Source: Hymenopellis radicata (taxonomy: Eukaryota; Basidiomycota; Agaricomycetes; Agaricales; Physalacriaceae). From it: a DNA stretch of 64,000 nucleotides. Positions within the stretch are counted from its first letter, which is position 1. Each line of letters starts with the position of its first letter. A program made the translations under genes and the position numbers. The notes beneath the pieces were generated by a model. It was not told the DNA's origin. It was given only the letters and a program-made list of their open reading frames with translations, and did no database searches. Location of the stretch: contig JADNRX010000004.1 of the NCBI GenBank assembly GCA_015501595.1, positions 62,001-126,000 on the forward strand, given 5' to 3'. Shown piece by piece: positions 47,001 through 59,221 of the stretch.

Positions 47001-50000
47001 AACGCCGACTGAACGAAGGTCGGCAGATCAAAACCGCTGAAGTGTAAGAGTGAGTAATGTCTGCCTTTAAACCTACCAATGCACCTACGTGTAAAGATTA
47101 TCTCGACGTGTTTGACTAGAAATCTCGACATCCTGCATATAAGAAATTCCTCCAGCTTTCACTATTCCGTCGAGTTGTGCAGTATCCAGGCCTGCTTCCA
47201 CAGCCAAGTTACGCGTCAATGTAAAAATAGCGCTCGGCTCCAAGTTCATGTTGAAATTGAGGGCAGGCGACGTAGTCGTCGACTTCGGCTCTGCATTGAA
47301 ATCGGTGTCCGTGTCAATGGTACCAAGGGAGATTCCGAAAGACGAAACGGTTGATTTAATATTGGTGATCTGAAGAGCAGCACTGAAGGGGTTCTGGAGG
47401 TCCACAGTAACATGACTAATGTTATTGTCCCGTCCGGTTGTGGTGAGGACTTGACAAGGTTGGTCTGAGTAAATGACTTGGCGAGACCGTGGTGCTTACC
47501 TTCCAATGCCGCCTTATTCAACAGAGCGGTCTTCAAACCAGGCAAGACGACGTCAATATCCAAGGTCTGGAAGGCCTCGGAAAGAGATGCAATATCTGTA
47601 CTGCCATCATAACCAACGATCGCCAATGAGACATCTTGATTTTGAAGTCAGAAGCTATCTCCACATGAATGTAATCCTTACCTTTCTGTCCGACGAAGTC
47701 ATTCAGAGTTTGGAGGCCCTGGTCGTTGTCATTAGGCTGTCGAAAAGGTGAGCAGACGTTTGCCGAAGAGGAGTCATAACTGACTTTGAAATGTCGAGAG
47801 TGCTTGCAGTGTGTTCTTTCCCATGTTGAGCGTAAGGTTCGGGAGCAAAGCAGTTCCCAACGTCGCTCCATCTCTCCGGAGCTGTAATGCTATTTTGCTT
47901 TTAGAAGCGGTCTGAGTCAGCCGGATGAAGCTCACTCAAGTCGCCGGTGGAGAGTTGCAGGTTCGACGGGTTCTGGATCGTCACTGAATTGAATTCATCA
48001 GCTCAAGAATCAATCAAGAATTGAAGGAAGTGTTCAGGAGTACACACCGGTGATCCCAAGGGTGATTCCGTCTTCTGTTCCTCCCTGGACATCGACATCA
48101 TCTATCTTCGTCATCCCCTTGAGGCCTTGAAGTCCATCAAGGGAAGCCGAAACATTGAACTTGATTGGGTCCAAGGTGAGCTGCCCAACGCTCATGTTCG
48201 CTACTGCTCTAGCATGACCAATCAATCGAAAGTCTACGAGTTCGCCGCTCGTTATGTTAGCATCTAGAGGTCACGGTTAACTCAGACGGAATGAAGGAGA
48301 GCGTATTACGCACTGAATGCGGCAAAGTTGGGGTGATCGGTGTTCAGCTTCGTGTCTTCAATAGTGATATTGATGGTACCAGCCGTCTTCGTGGAACTCA
48401 GAACAGAGATGTCGGACTGCGACGCGCCTAAAGGCTATGCATGTAGACCAGGTCATGAGTACTTCCGAAGAGTGACAACTCAGATGGCTTACCGTGGAAA
48501 GACCAGCCACCGTTTCTCCATTTCGAGAAATGTTAAAAGTGTTCTGGATTTTGCCGATGTCGACGCTGAAACCGAAAGGCAACTCTGAAAGACCGAGCAT
48601 AAGCAAAAACACGGGTAACAAATATATTCAAGGACCCACCCATTGTCGCGTGCACATTGTTGCTATTAGCGGTTGGTGACCATGCTTCAGGCTCAGTGAA
48701 CAACAAGGCAAGATCGCCAATGGTAATGGTCTTGATGGGACTAATGGCGCCTTGGAGCGAAACGAAGGGCACGTGCAGTTCCAATGCCCGTAGACCTTGA
48801 CTCAACCATGAAATAGCAGTACCGTCGTCTTGCAGAGTCGATTGACCACGAGCAATTACGTCCGATTTATCGCCGTTCAAGTAGTTAGTGAAGAGGTCTG
48901 ATACCGCCTTGATGTCCGCATCTGCTTCCTGGGGTTTCAGAAAGCCTTTCAAGCCAATGTCGTTGCTGTTAGGGTTCTACGAAGAAGAAAATTAGGAATC
49001 AGTAGCGGAGTCACAGAAAACCTTACTATTATGGTATTGGTGCTGGTCCCAATTCCCAAATCAGTGCCAGAGTAGGAGAGAGAGAAAAGGACAGTTCCCA
49101 GATTGAGAGAGAACGGACTGTTGGGTAGATGAGTTTCTGCCGCCAAGGATGGAAAGGCTGAACTACCTAGGATTGTTCAAGCCATTTATGGTTGTAAACT
49201 TAATACCGCCGCCATCGGATTCGGGATTATCCCCTGGTAGCTTCAAGTCTTTCAAGACGACGCTATTCGAAAAACTGTTGAATCCTACGCCCCGGTCAAA
49301 GGACAAGTTACATCGCGATATGGGCAAGCGCGTACCTTTCAACGTCACCAACTTATCAAACTTGATGCCCTTCGAGACCGGAAACTTGGCGGCCTGAACT
49401 CTCAGATCATCGCTGAAGAGTCGCCAAGTGAAGTTCTCAGCTGTAATCATATGCTCTGCGAACTGGCCGAAAAGTCCTTCTTGCGTGATGTTGAAGAGTG
49501 TGGTGTCGTCAATGGTGGCGCGTTTTCCTGAGGCGTGTAGTGTATGCAATTCCATGATGCCGAGAGGCGTTTGCGTGCCATTATCTTGAACCCAAGACAC
49601 GGATACCGGCTTCGTGAACGAGATCGTCGCCGAGATGACACCGGTGTGTGTTACCTGAGAACACGCATCTTTAGGACGTTGTGAAGATGAAAATCAACGA
49701 ACAAACTTACCACTCCCTTGAGCGAGAGAGCGAAGCTGTTCAGACACACCCGTTGAACGTGAGGACTGGCGCGAAATAAGGACCACTTACGACTCATTCT
49801 GGGGGGACGAGATGGCTGCCTCATCAATGTTGATCACACTGCGGTTGACCACTAGTTGTGCGATGGCTGAAACAACAGGGAAGAGCAGAATGAAAAGCAA
49901 CGCGATGCCCAGCGGGATTATAATGGCCTGGGATATCAGGAACTTGCGGCGCTTGTACCAGGGAACGACGGGCGTTGCAGGCTGAGTAGCGTTCCCTTCT

Positions 50001-50271
50001 GGGGCAGGACCGGCGTCGGAAAGACCGCTTGATTGGGCACCTCCAGCGGCAGGTACGACGCCCGCTCCAGTTGCTCTCTGAATCTCTGGGCCCTCTGAGA
50101 AGCGAGAACCCGAGGGCGGCGCTACATTTCCTGGAAAGACGCGAGATTCTATAAGACGTGGCTGAACTGCCGAGCTTGGTCAAACGTACTGGCTAGCGAC
50201 GCGGTTGAACCAACATCCACGTCGATGTCATAGAGACCGCTGCTTCGACGTGCTGATTGGACTTGTTCCAT
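41009..50271 (-). CDS. Giant single-pass membrane protein with repeated DUF3712/LEA2-like modules
   Basis: About 9.3 kb, many short introns. ATG 50271 (MEQVQSARRSSGLYDIDVDV). After ~80 mostly polar residues comes one membrane anchor (FLISQAIIIPLGIALLFILL) preceded by KRRK, suggesting a cytosolic N-terminus and a long lumenal part. The rest is beta-rich and repeats about every 3 kb. FxxL(K/P)..., DLKLPGDN/FDLPENDP/FKLPSDDD with GGI(K/H) occurs near 49.2, 46.1 and 43.1 kb. WLSQGLRALEL/WLNEGIKSLLI/WLSTAFKTLEL occurs near 48.8, 45.65 and 42.7 kb. The C-terminus is Ser/Thr/Glu-rich, ending ...NEKQHENLLST (TGA 41009-41011). Function unknown. The fold is the type seen in fungal vacuolar/ER lumenal proteins such as yeast Tag1; that comparison is an inference. 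One possible in-frame stop lies at 43981-43983 unless spliced out. Confidence 0.75.
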
Positions 50272-51022
50272 GGCCTACCGAGCGAATGTGAAAAGTGCGC
50301 TGCAGGAAGGGAGGAAACACGGCCTCGACGAGCAACGCGCACTGAGTTGTCGACACGAGGGTAGGAACCGGGCCTTGGGTCATACATAAATAGGCGAAAT
50401 TTTCAAGGCCACCATCTGAGAAGCCACCCCAATGTTGCACATGGTGCATCAGGAAACTGACGGTGTAGTTCACATCCATGGGGTACGATCATCTCCAGAT
50501 CGAATCAGGTTCGAATCACGAGTCCAGTGTGGGGCATCATCAAACTGACATTGCATATGGACGCTACTGGTCTAGTACTATACTAGTACTTGACTAGTAC
50601 TACTGCACCCTCCCTCTGACTTGCATTCATGGTTAAGCTGTTACAGTTCGAGTTGTACATTATCTCGCAATCGCATGCAAGATCCGGAGGCTCACACGTG
50701 GGGAATAACGATGCTCGCGAATTAGACGTTCACGCTTCGACACAAGTTGAACGTTGAACAACAGAGAAGAGCAACTACTCGGGCAAGAACCGGTCCACTT
50801 TCACATGTTGCTCCCGGTGCTATAAAAATGAAGAAACGCTAGCCTCCAACACACGACCATTGCTCGTGACAGTGTATATCAAAATTGTCGTCGGATCCGG
50901 GGAGGGTTGGGGTAGACAGAGAGTCCAATGGAACATAGAATTACAACAAACAACAGAGATTAGAGGTACAAATGACGGAGATAAAAGGTAGATGTAGGAT
51001 GTCGGCTGTTCACGAGACAGGT
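50272..51022. promoter_or_regulatory. Upstream region of the DUF3712 gene
   Basis: These 751 bp hold the DUF3712 promoter and the 3' UTR of the next gene. A cluster of ACTAGT-type repeats (TACTAGT... at 50571-50602) is seen. No gene was recognised. Confidence 0.35.
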
Positions 51023-51826
51023 TCATGTCTCGCGCTTGTCATCGTCGGTGATTTCCCCTTCCTCTTTGCTACTGCTGCTCCTGGCAGCGTCGGGTGTTCC
51101 CTCTACATCAGAAGCTCGCTCAGGATTCACATCCTTGATGGGCGCTGGTGTTGGAGGCACAGACACCGAACCAGGAGAGCCCTCGGTCCAGTTTGGGCTC
51201 CGCCTGCTACTCTGTCCCTTGGAACGCGTGGTCCGTTTCTTCTCATCGGGTGTCACTACAGGTTCAGGTGTAGCCACACTTTGCACTTCGGCAAGGGGAC
51301 TCGGTTCATGCACGTGACTCGTATTAGACGGTCCTCTGGTTGTTTGACGCGTCTTCTTTGCGGGATACGTAGTGTCTGCTTCCTCTGGATCCTTTCGCTT
51401 TCTTTTCCCGCCTCTGCGCTTTCGTGGTGTCACTATATGCGTTTCCTTCACTTCATGATCGGCCGCGACAGCAATGGCGCTTGTGGAAGGTGGTTCAGAC
51501 ACGGCCTCCGGTTTGCGAGGAGCAACGCGTCCTTCAAGATTATCATCGTCAATGCAGACTGTGGCCGGGAACCCAAAAAGTGTGGGATCCAGTGGTGGAA
51601 GAGATAGAGCAAGCCGGCCCAAAGGATGGTACAGCGGAAGCGTCAACGCTGTAGGCCGCTTGAACAGGCTGCTTTGGGCCTTTATCAGCGGCGGCTGTGG
51701 CTCGGCAGGAGACTGGGAAGAGCTGGAGGAGGAGGAAGACGATGATGCGTGGGGAGACGGCATCCACGATGATGCCGCTTGGGGAGAACGGTAGGTGTAT
51801 TGAGGTTTCCTTCGGATAGATGACAT
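51023..51826 (-). CDS. Hypothetical basic, low-complexity, probably nuclear protein
   Basis: Single exon, 267 aa, ATG 51826 (MSSIRRKPQYTYRSPQAASS). It has a Ser run at residues ~29-38, a short conserved-looking core (LALSLPPLDPTLFGFPATVC, then IDDDNLEGRVAP), a strong basic cluster TPRKRRGGKRKRKDPEE that looks like a bipartite nuclear localisation signal, and an acidic C-terminus (SSSSKEEGEITDDDKRET). I do not recognise the family. The compositional pattern and NLS suggest a nuclear role, but no domain supports a specific function. An open frame on the opposite strand (50972-51607) overlaps and is probably a shadow. Confidence 0.62.
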   Translation of the reverse strand: MSSIRRKPQYTYRSPQAASSWMPSPHASSSSSSSSSSQSPAEPQPPLIKAQSSLFKRPTALTLPLYHPLGRLALSLPPLDPTLFGFPATVCIDDDNLEGRVAPRKPEAVSEPPSTSAIAVAADHEVKETHIVTPRKRRGGKRKRKDPEEADTTYPAKKTRQTTRGPSNTSHVHEPSPLAEVQSVATPEPVVTPDEKKRTTRSKGQSSRRSPNWTEGSPGSVSVPPTPAPIKDVNPERASDVEGTPDAARSSSSKEEGEITDDDKRET

Positions 51827-52205
51827 TGTCGTTACGACTGTGCACGCCAGAAACGAATGATGTCTTTACAGGCGCCCGTCTGTAGTATGTAACAGGTCAA
51901 ATCATGCAGACGAACGCTGCGAATTACGCACCTCAAATGATGGCTCAAAAATGATCTGCTTTATATACGACCAAGGTCGAGGTCAACCCGATGAATTTTA
52001 CAGAACGGGCGGCGTGTGATAAATGCCTGTTGGCGTCGTAGGCGATGCTGGGAGTATCTCAATGGAGAGTAGGAGTAGCATTGGCTAGACCAAGGCAGAT
52101 AGATTCCCACGTGCAAAAACATCTAAATTTTAGGGTGCCGCGCCGGTTCAGCCGAAATCGCGTGTTAACGAGGTAGGCGCCTCTAAAGGCTAAGATTACT
52201 GTAGT
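51827..52205. other. Intergenic region, nothing recognised
   Basis: This 379-bp gap lies between two minus-strand genes. It should contain the promoter of the basic protein gene and the 3' UTR of the GHKL gene. No RNA gene or repeat was seen. Confidence 0.35.
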
Positions 52206-55200
52206 CTACACATTATACAATACATTTCCAAGGTCCATGAGATGCTTTTCGCATATAGCTGAGAGATAGAATTCGTGTTCCGAGTTGTGAGGCTGTACCA
52301 GATTGTGCGCAATCTCGTGTGCCAGAGTAAAGTACCTGTTTAGATGCGTCACAACGACATGAACCAACGTCAAGACAAGGTAGACATACCACGACACGAG
52401 AGCGGAATTGAAATTACCACTCCGAACATCATCATCGTCTGTATATTAGGTCATCGAAAAAAGAGAGAACCCAAGTACCATGCCACTTACGCCACTGAAG
52501 ATAATAGCGCAGATTAAGGAAGATGCTCCCATTACGATTGAACGCGATGACGGTCCCCTCGTCCTCATTAAAAATATGCATATTCTCCATAGGAAGGCTG
52601 TAGATCTTTGAGAGTGTGGTCATTACGTGAACAAAACGCGCGATAGGATCGCGCTTTGAAGACAAGAACGCGTCTATCTCCGGGATCTGAGTTGCTATAA
52701 TGGTTTCAAGTAAGAAGCAGTCAGTACTACTACCGGGGCACGCACTGTGAGGAAGATAGACGTGGACATTATGCATGGTCGCTACGGGACTATCAGCTCA
52801 GACGACAGTGGACGCAATGGATAATACCCACCAACTTTCTTCAACGACCCGGCATGTCCAGACAAGTCGCAGTAACCCTCATTCAACGACTCTTTGATGA
52901 TTCGCATTTCATTACGATTGTGAAGTAGATGGTTCTTTTCCGGTCTACAAGCGCTGATTGCCATGTCGATGTTGGATGCTGCACAACAGCAGATAAGCCG
53001 AGTAAACTCTGAGAAATGAACGGATCGGCACGTACATATGTCCCTCTTTGACGCTTCTCCTACCTTCGTTCCACCTGGACGCGTCTGACTCGGCACCGGC
53101 GGTACTGGCGGAGTATCCTCAATCCTAGGTTGAGTTTGGCTAGAATCGTGACCGGTCGAGAGCAGTCCACCTGGTTGTCCCAACTTCTGTTTGAAGTTCT
53201 GGAAAGAGTTATGGAAAGTATTCTTGACAGCGGACGCAGATGGTCGGAAGATGTCCCCAGGCATGGAAGGTTCTGGTTCAGGGATCATATTGCCTGCTTT
53301 CTCGGGTACGTTTGGCGCTTGCTCGACTGCCTTGGCCCTAGCCTGCTCTGCGGCTTGTCTTTCAGCTTGCTGTTGCTTCAATATACGTTCGACTACGCAG
53401 ACTGTTAGTCTAACAAACGTCTAATCTGCATCTTGCTGACCGTTGTATCCTCTCCGCTTCAACGCGCGCAAGTCCGTGGACAAGATGGTCATCAAAAGCA
53501 ATGCGTCATTGGCCTTCGGTGAGGCAAACAGTTGCCGAACGAGAGACATTGCGATTCTACCCTGGTTAAGCGGTATCACGGAGGGTAATGCTTGATTGTA
53601 CTCACTCGTACATGTCTAGCTGAGAATTCCCAGCGAGGTAGAGCTTGACGCTATGGCCATCGAATGGAGGGGAAAACGCTGAGGCCTCCAACGCATGCTC
53701 AAGATGTGTTTGGCCCACAGTCAATGACTTGGTGACAGTCAGTTTCCCAAAGGTCTTGACGACAAAATGATCCTTTGAATTTAGCCAGTTGAAAGATATC
53801 TTCGTTTTGGCATGCGTGTGCTCGTGCAAGAACAAGGGAAGTCTTTCCAATACCAGATGCCGCGTTTCTATTGCAGTCTTGCTATTCGGTACCTCCGTGG
53901 TAAACTTGCAGCGCTCCATAACTAGAGAGCTAAGCCTCCGCGAGCCCAATGTGATATAGAAAGCTGTATATCTTCAGATGATAACGCCACTTTAAACGAA
54001 GAGGAATGTACCTTCAAGAATATCTTCCTGTGGAGCCACGAAGAGCTTTTCGCCAAACAGTTGATACGCATTGAGATCGTCCGCGATAACAACTTCACCT
54101 GGAGTCCTGAGCGAGAATTCAGTGTCCCACTCGTCATCGTCAAGATTGTCGCCTTTCTCCTTCTCGAATTTCTTGCGAGGAGTTCTACGTGACGCAAGCA
54201 AAAACTGGGCCTGTTTCATACGCTGTCGTGTATCATATGTTAGCTGCTGTTGTCCCACGGCTATCCTCTGTAGCTCCGTCATGTAGCTGGATGGTAGTCG
54301 GTCAGCTGAAGTATGGAAAACGCGAGGGACATACTTGGTAGCTCCGTCTACAGTATCGTAGAACTGCTGAGGATTCTGAAGAAGTCGACGAGCCACTTCA
54401 TCCGGACTGGGTTCCTGTCGAGTACCACAAGCAGCCAGGAACGAATTGGCGCTGGGTCCGAAATCGACGAAAGTGAACAACTTCGAGTAAGAACCGGTGG
54501 TCGAAGTCCTGCGAAAGTAACATTGGCTGGGCGCTAACCACTGTAAGGCCTTGACACTTTCACTTTTCGATGGCACAATTGTCGCCTTCGATAAAGTCGA
54601 GAAATGACTCGGTCCGTATTCTGACAACCAGTAAGAATATGCTCAGTGGGGAGCTCGTATGGCCATACCTCGCATGTGGCTTGACATGATTTCAAACCAG
54701 ACTTTCGCGCGCGCTTCGTCGCTGGGTTGGTGATTAGTCAAGAAAGAAACCATCTTGTCGGGAGAAGGATCGAGGTTGATGTGAAGTTTCGTGCAAGAGT
54801 CCTTCGTGATACTCGGATGGGTGACCAAAAATCCAAAGGCGGACCATTCGGGATTAGAGAAGACCTAAAACTTTTCACAAGAAGTACGGGAACGAGATAA
54901 GTTATCCATACATCAGCAGGAGCTCCTAAACACCTCGTTCCGTCACGAACAGATGGTATGAAGGCAATTTGTTGGAATTTCGTGGGGTCAAAGTCTTGAT
55001 ACTTGGTAGCGACGTTGTCGACGAGGTACTGCCAAGCTGTCTGTTGTACCTGGATGAATGTAGTCAGTCAGCGTGATTGGCTATCGATTGACCTACTATA
55101 GACATACATTTAAATCAGGATTAGCGCAGAGGTTGACCAAGACATCTATGGGCGGCTGCCTTTGAAGTCCAAGCGTAAATGCCAACTTAGCTATTCATTC

Positions 55201-58200
55201 TCCTTCAGCGCTACTCGTTATCAAAGCGAACCGTACAAACCCTCGGGTGAGGCTGAACGCCATTTGTGCTTGCCGCCCCAGTCTAATACAGGAAGACCTA
55301 ATTGACGGAAGACATCTGAAGGCTCGTAAAGCTCCTTAGCCATATAACGTGGCGGTTTTCCGGTGACAGCAGTATTGGAACGATCTTCTTTAGGGAAAGC
55401 TTGCGTCATTTGAAGCCGAGAAAGCTCTTCAGGCTGCAGACTTCGCGTTGCGAGATGTTTCAGTAAGTCACTGATAGTCCACTCGTTCGTCTTGATCATC
55501 CTGTACAGAAATCCAGTTAGCTACGTGAGGGTTGACGAGAAGGAAAGTCACCAACTTATTGAATAACGTCTGCAATTCTACGTCTCTACGGACACCTAAG
55601 CCCTCGACGGCTTTTTCTAGAGGACCCTTCACCGCAACACCAGAAGGTAAGGTAATCACAGGAAGGTCAGGAAATATATTGGCACCAGGGAAGTAAACCT
55701 CTCCCGGTATCCGCAACCCGCTATTGGTCGGAATACAGCGTAGTTGGCGCATTGTCACCACGATTTTACCCTTCATCTCCCCCGACACCATGGACCAGTT
55801 CCGCGCTAGAGTAGCCAATACCTGTTCGGCCCATACTGCTGAAACCTCCAGGTCATAATCAGCAGTAGTCCGTGTCTTTGGGTCACAGATGTGTTGAACC
55901 CACTGCAACAAAGAAAGTTCTGACCAGTGGAATGACGCGATCAACACAGCACTCGTGAAATTTCTACTGATGGAGTGGGGAAGAACATGGTCAGGCAAAG
56001 GGCCATCTAATGGCAGACGTTTGGGGTCTAAGAAGGTTTTGATGATGGAGAGTGGTACGATGCGTTCCGCGTTTCCTCCTTCTGTGGGTAGGAGTATGAT
56101 GACAGCGTCCATGAGGGCCTTCTGCGTAGTAACTCTGTCTTTCTCCGAAAGCTTCGCACCAGACGTGGTCCACCATCTCAGGCATGCCACAGCCTCCTCT
56201 AAATTAATCGGCCGCGAGCGAAGTTCCTTCAAGGCGTCTTCGAACGTGATCAACATCAAACCCGCCTGGTTATCAGGCAACTCTCCATGCTTGAGAGACT
56301 CTATCATCCGACTCGATTTATACATGACGTCCGCCGGTATGACAGGTAAATCGGTCAAGAAGGTGGCAAGAGCTGGATCAGGAAGTCGAGCCTCGGTAAT
56401 GTTTCGTACCCCGCGAGTGGTAATAATCGGGAAGGGCATCCTGAGGCCACAAGAAAAGAAAGCCTTTTGCATGAAGGTGGCAACTTTGTCGAGCGGCGTA
56501 GAATGATGGAATGTGAAGAATAGCATGACGTGGAGGGCACGGTTAATTAACTGTTCTTCAGCCACTGGATCTTGCTTCGCATTCGCCCATAGGGCTTTGA
56601 TCGAAGCCAGTTCAAGCTCATATGCAAATCTCGCAAGGAAACCACCGACAGATAGCAGTTCTTGGTTCCAGACTGAAAATGCTTGTAGATGCGCACCGGA
56701 CAAAGACTTTCCTGGTACTCACCAGCAACTGACTTATCACTACAGCTGTGTTAGTGAATTATTTGAAGATGAACGATGAAAAGCTCACACTAGATCGATA
56801 GATTCTCTTTCAACAGTAGGAATGAAACGAGCCGCCATGTGACCACCTACTTAAGTTCAGTAGTCATTCAAAGGCTTGCCGCGCAACGAACCGATGCCAG
56901 TGGTCTGTCCCGTTGCATGACCCTAAGATAGTTTGTAAAGGAAAAATTTCGAAATTTCTAACCACCTACGATGAATATTCGAGATGAACCGGAGCTAACG
57001 GTCGACGTGAGGGCGTTCGAACGCAGACATATCATATTACTCACCCGTCCAGATTAGCTCGGAGCCCATCGAAAATGCTTGACTTCGTATCTTCGGACGA
57101 TTTGCTGGCATCGTATTCGCTCTTCCCAGTCTATAAAGTGATTACCACCTCGCGTAGGAAGTGTTGCGGATTCGTGCTTACATAAACAAGCTCGTACTTC
57201 AACCGCCCGGGGGGGTTCTTTTTTGTAGAGCGTTGTAGATCTGTCGTGAGCTTCTTATCTAGTCGAACGTTAACTTCGGCAGAGAATATGGTTATGTCAA
57301 CGCTATTCGCTTTCACAGCAAGAAGGTCTTCGGGCTTGATTGTCTCTTGTACCACAGGAGGAGGGGGTGGAGGCGCAGTGAACGAGGATAACAGTTTGCC
57401 GAAGAAGTTCACAGCCTGTGCAGCAGGAGCCTTAGGAGCCTCCGACTTGGGAGGCGAGGATAGTTTATATATCCATTTCATGACTTCGGCATTGATACGA
57501 AGAGCTAAATCGGAGACCTTGAGTGGCAAGCGGCGGTGACGATTCGACAACGTACGGGTGCGTCGGACTTCTTTGACGGTCATGATACCAGCAGCACTGG
57601 TCGTACGCATCCCACGTGGAATATTTTCGACACTGGGAGTCGTCGGTGCGCCTTTCGTCAAGCGTATCAAACGCTTGTCGTCGAGATAAACACTGACTTC
57701 CGCCAAAGAGGTCATGAAAGTTATGGATGATGCGAGGAATTTGGAGAGATCGTGAACAGGCGGAAGAATACTTTCTTCACGTAGGTTCATTTCGAAAGAT
57801 GTCCAGTCATCGCCGGGAGTAGGGAGTTGGCCCCGTCGAGCAAAGAGCTGGCGCATTTTGAGTTTGTTTTGTAACGTGAAAAGAGAATATCATACTTGAT
57901 CTTTATTATCCTTCCAGTAGAATCCCATCCATTGGCCTATGCAACTTGGTAAGTAATGCATCTAATGGCTGAACAGGTGCCAACCTCCGGACTGAACGAA
58001 TGGTTCCTCCGTTATTGAAAAGAGACTATAGAATCCTAGGGGTGATCTGAATACAAGCCAGACGTACGAACAACAGATGCTTACCAACACCAAAAGCACC
58101 AATCTTCTCTTCGTCAGGATTGCCCTCAGCTAAGCAGCTCTAAGTCAAATCCTTTTGTTTCAGGAACCTGAAGGACATTACCGATCTTCTTCAGTCTATG

Positions 58201-58647
58201 CCAATCCTCTTCTCGAAATATAAGGCCATTGTTCTTGAATATCCACTGGTCAACCTACACAGGAGAATGAGCGCTGTGCGTATGCGAACGACACGCACGC
58301 GTACGATGATGGTATTCAGATCCGGGAGAGGTCCTGCAAGGATGTGCTTAGCCTTGGACCTAAAATGGATTTCGACCTTTGTAGCCTGCGCATCGTCCGA
58401 GTTCTGTAGGAGTTCTCGGAAGACAGTGAATTCGCCAGAGTAGCGAGCAAGGATCTTGTCAATGAGAAGGATCTTGTCAATGAGAGCGCGGGATCTTGTC
58501 AATGAGAGCTTGCCTTGTCGATGAGAGCTCGTTGGTTTACAGTGACTGACTCGTCCTGTCCAGATGCCCACTAGAGTGTGTTGAATGACTTTTGACGGCA
58601 GTAGAGGACATGGACAAACTCACAAGGACATCACGATTGACCGGCAT
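52206..58647 (-). CDS. Sacsin-like GHKL ATPase (DUF3684 type); start region disrupted by tandem insertion
   Basis: Large protein, roughly 1700 aa over many exons. Exon 1 starts at ATG 58647 (MPVNRDVL) and splices to WASGQDESVTVNQRALIDK. The N-terminal HSP90-like nucleotide-binding fold follows: ARYSGEFTVFRELLQNSDDA (N box), WIFKNNGLIFREEDWHRL, EGNPDEEKIGAFGVG (G box), FYSLFSITEEPFVQSGG and WMGFYWKDNKDQ. The rest (RGQLPTPGDDWTSFEMNLRE, FLASSITFMTSLAEVSVYLD, and so on) matches the fungal DUF3684 family; such proteins are thought to be chaperone-like. The C-terminus has an HExxH motif (LAHEIAHNLVQPHNSEHEFY) and ends ...LGNVLYNV. Between DK and ILARYSGE, 59 extra bases made of repeated GCTCTCATTGACAAG shift the frame (58451-58531). 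Confidence 0.75.
58451..58531. repeat. Short tandem repeat inside the GHKL gene start
   Basis: Four imperfect copies of GGATCTTGTCAATGAGA (plus strand) lie at 58451-58467, 58469-58485, 58491-58507 and about 58514-58526. The spacing is 18, 22 and about 19 nt. On the coding strand each copy spells ALIDKI-like peptides, but the irregular spacing breaks the frame. Confidence 0.9.
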
Positions 58648-59221
58648 GGACGGTCCTCAGAGTAGCGCGGATAGAAGACTTGGATCGAGGTGACAACGTC
58701 CGCGAGGTAAGCGGCTTTACGGCAGCCTCTATCTATATATTTGGCATTTCAAATTAGACGTCAACACGATTTTTCCCTGGTCGACTAAAGACGCGGCGGT
58801 CTGGTAGCGCATCCAGTGGCTTATGTGGCGTAGAATACATTGTAACCAGTTCACCAATGCACCATTCAGGTGGCTATCTGAACCATGTAACATTTCGCTG
58901 TGATAAGGCGGTGGTGGGAAAATAGGAAAATTTCGAATTCCCGAATCGTGACATAACCGTCTTCTTTGGCTTGCCAGTGCCAGTCGTCCATTCACCGGCC
59001 ACTCCTTCCTCCTCTCATCTCCTCAGAGGCAGCGCAGTTTTGGTCATAGAGCGAGTTCTGTCATTTTGTGAGTCCTGGCAACCTCGATTTTCATTTCATG
59101 CCTCTCAAACGTTGCGATTGCTAGTTGCGTTGACAGTCGCTCACTTCCCTCTTGGCCACTATCTGCTCAGTTTCCGCGTCCGTGGACATTCCCAGGATAT
59201 CACTGTGCATTCCCATCCACA
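58648..59221. promoter_or_regulatory. Divergent promoter region of GHKL ATPase and UDP-galactose transporter
   Basis: These 574 bp separate two divergent starts. The sequence next to the transporter is T/C-rich (pyrimidine tracts near 59000-59060 and 59140-59220), as is common upstream of fungal starts. No RNA gene or repeat was recognised. Confidence 0.4.

Noticed and set aside
50972..51607. 211-aa plus-strand open frame
   Set aside because: It is antisense to the basic protein gene, whose composition, NLS and start codon look real. This frame is best explained as its shadow.
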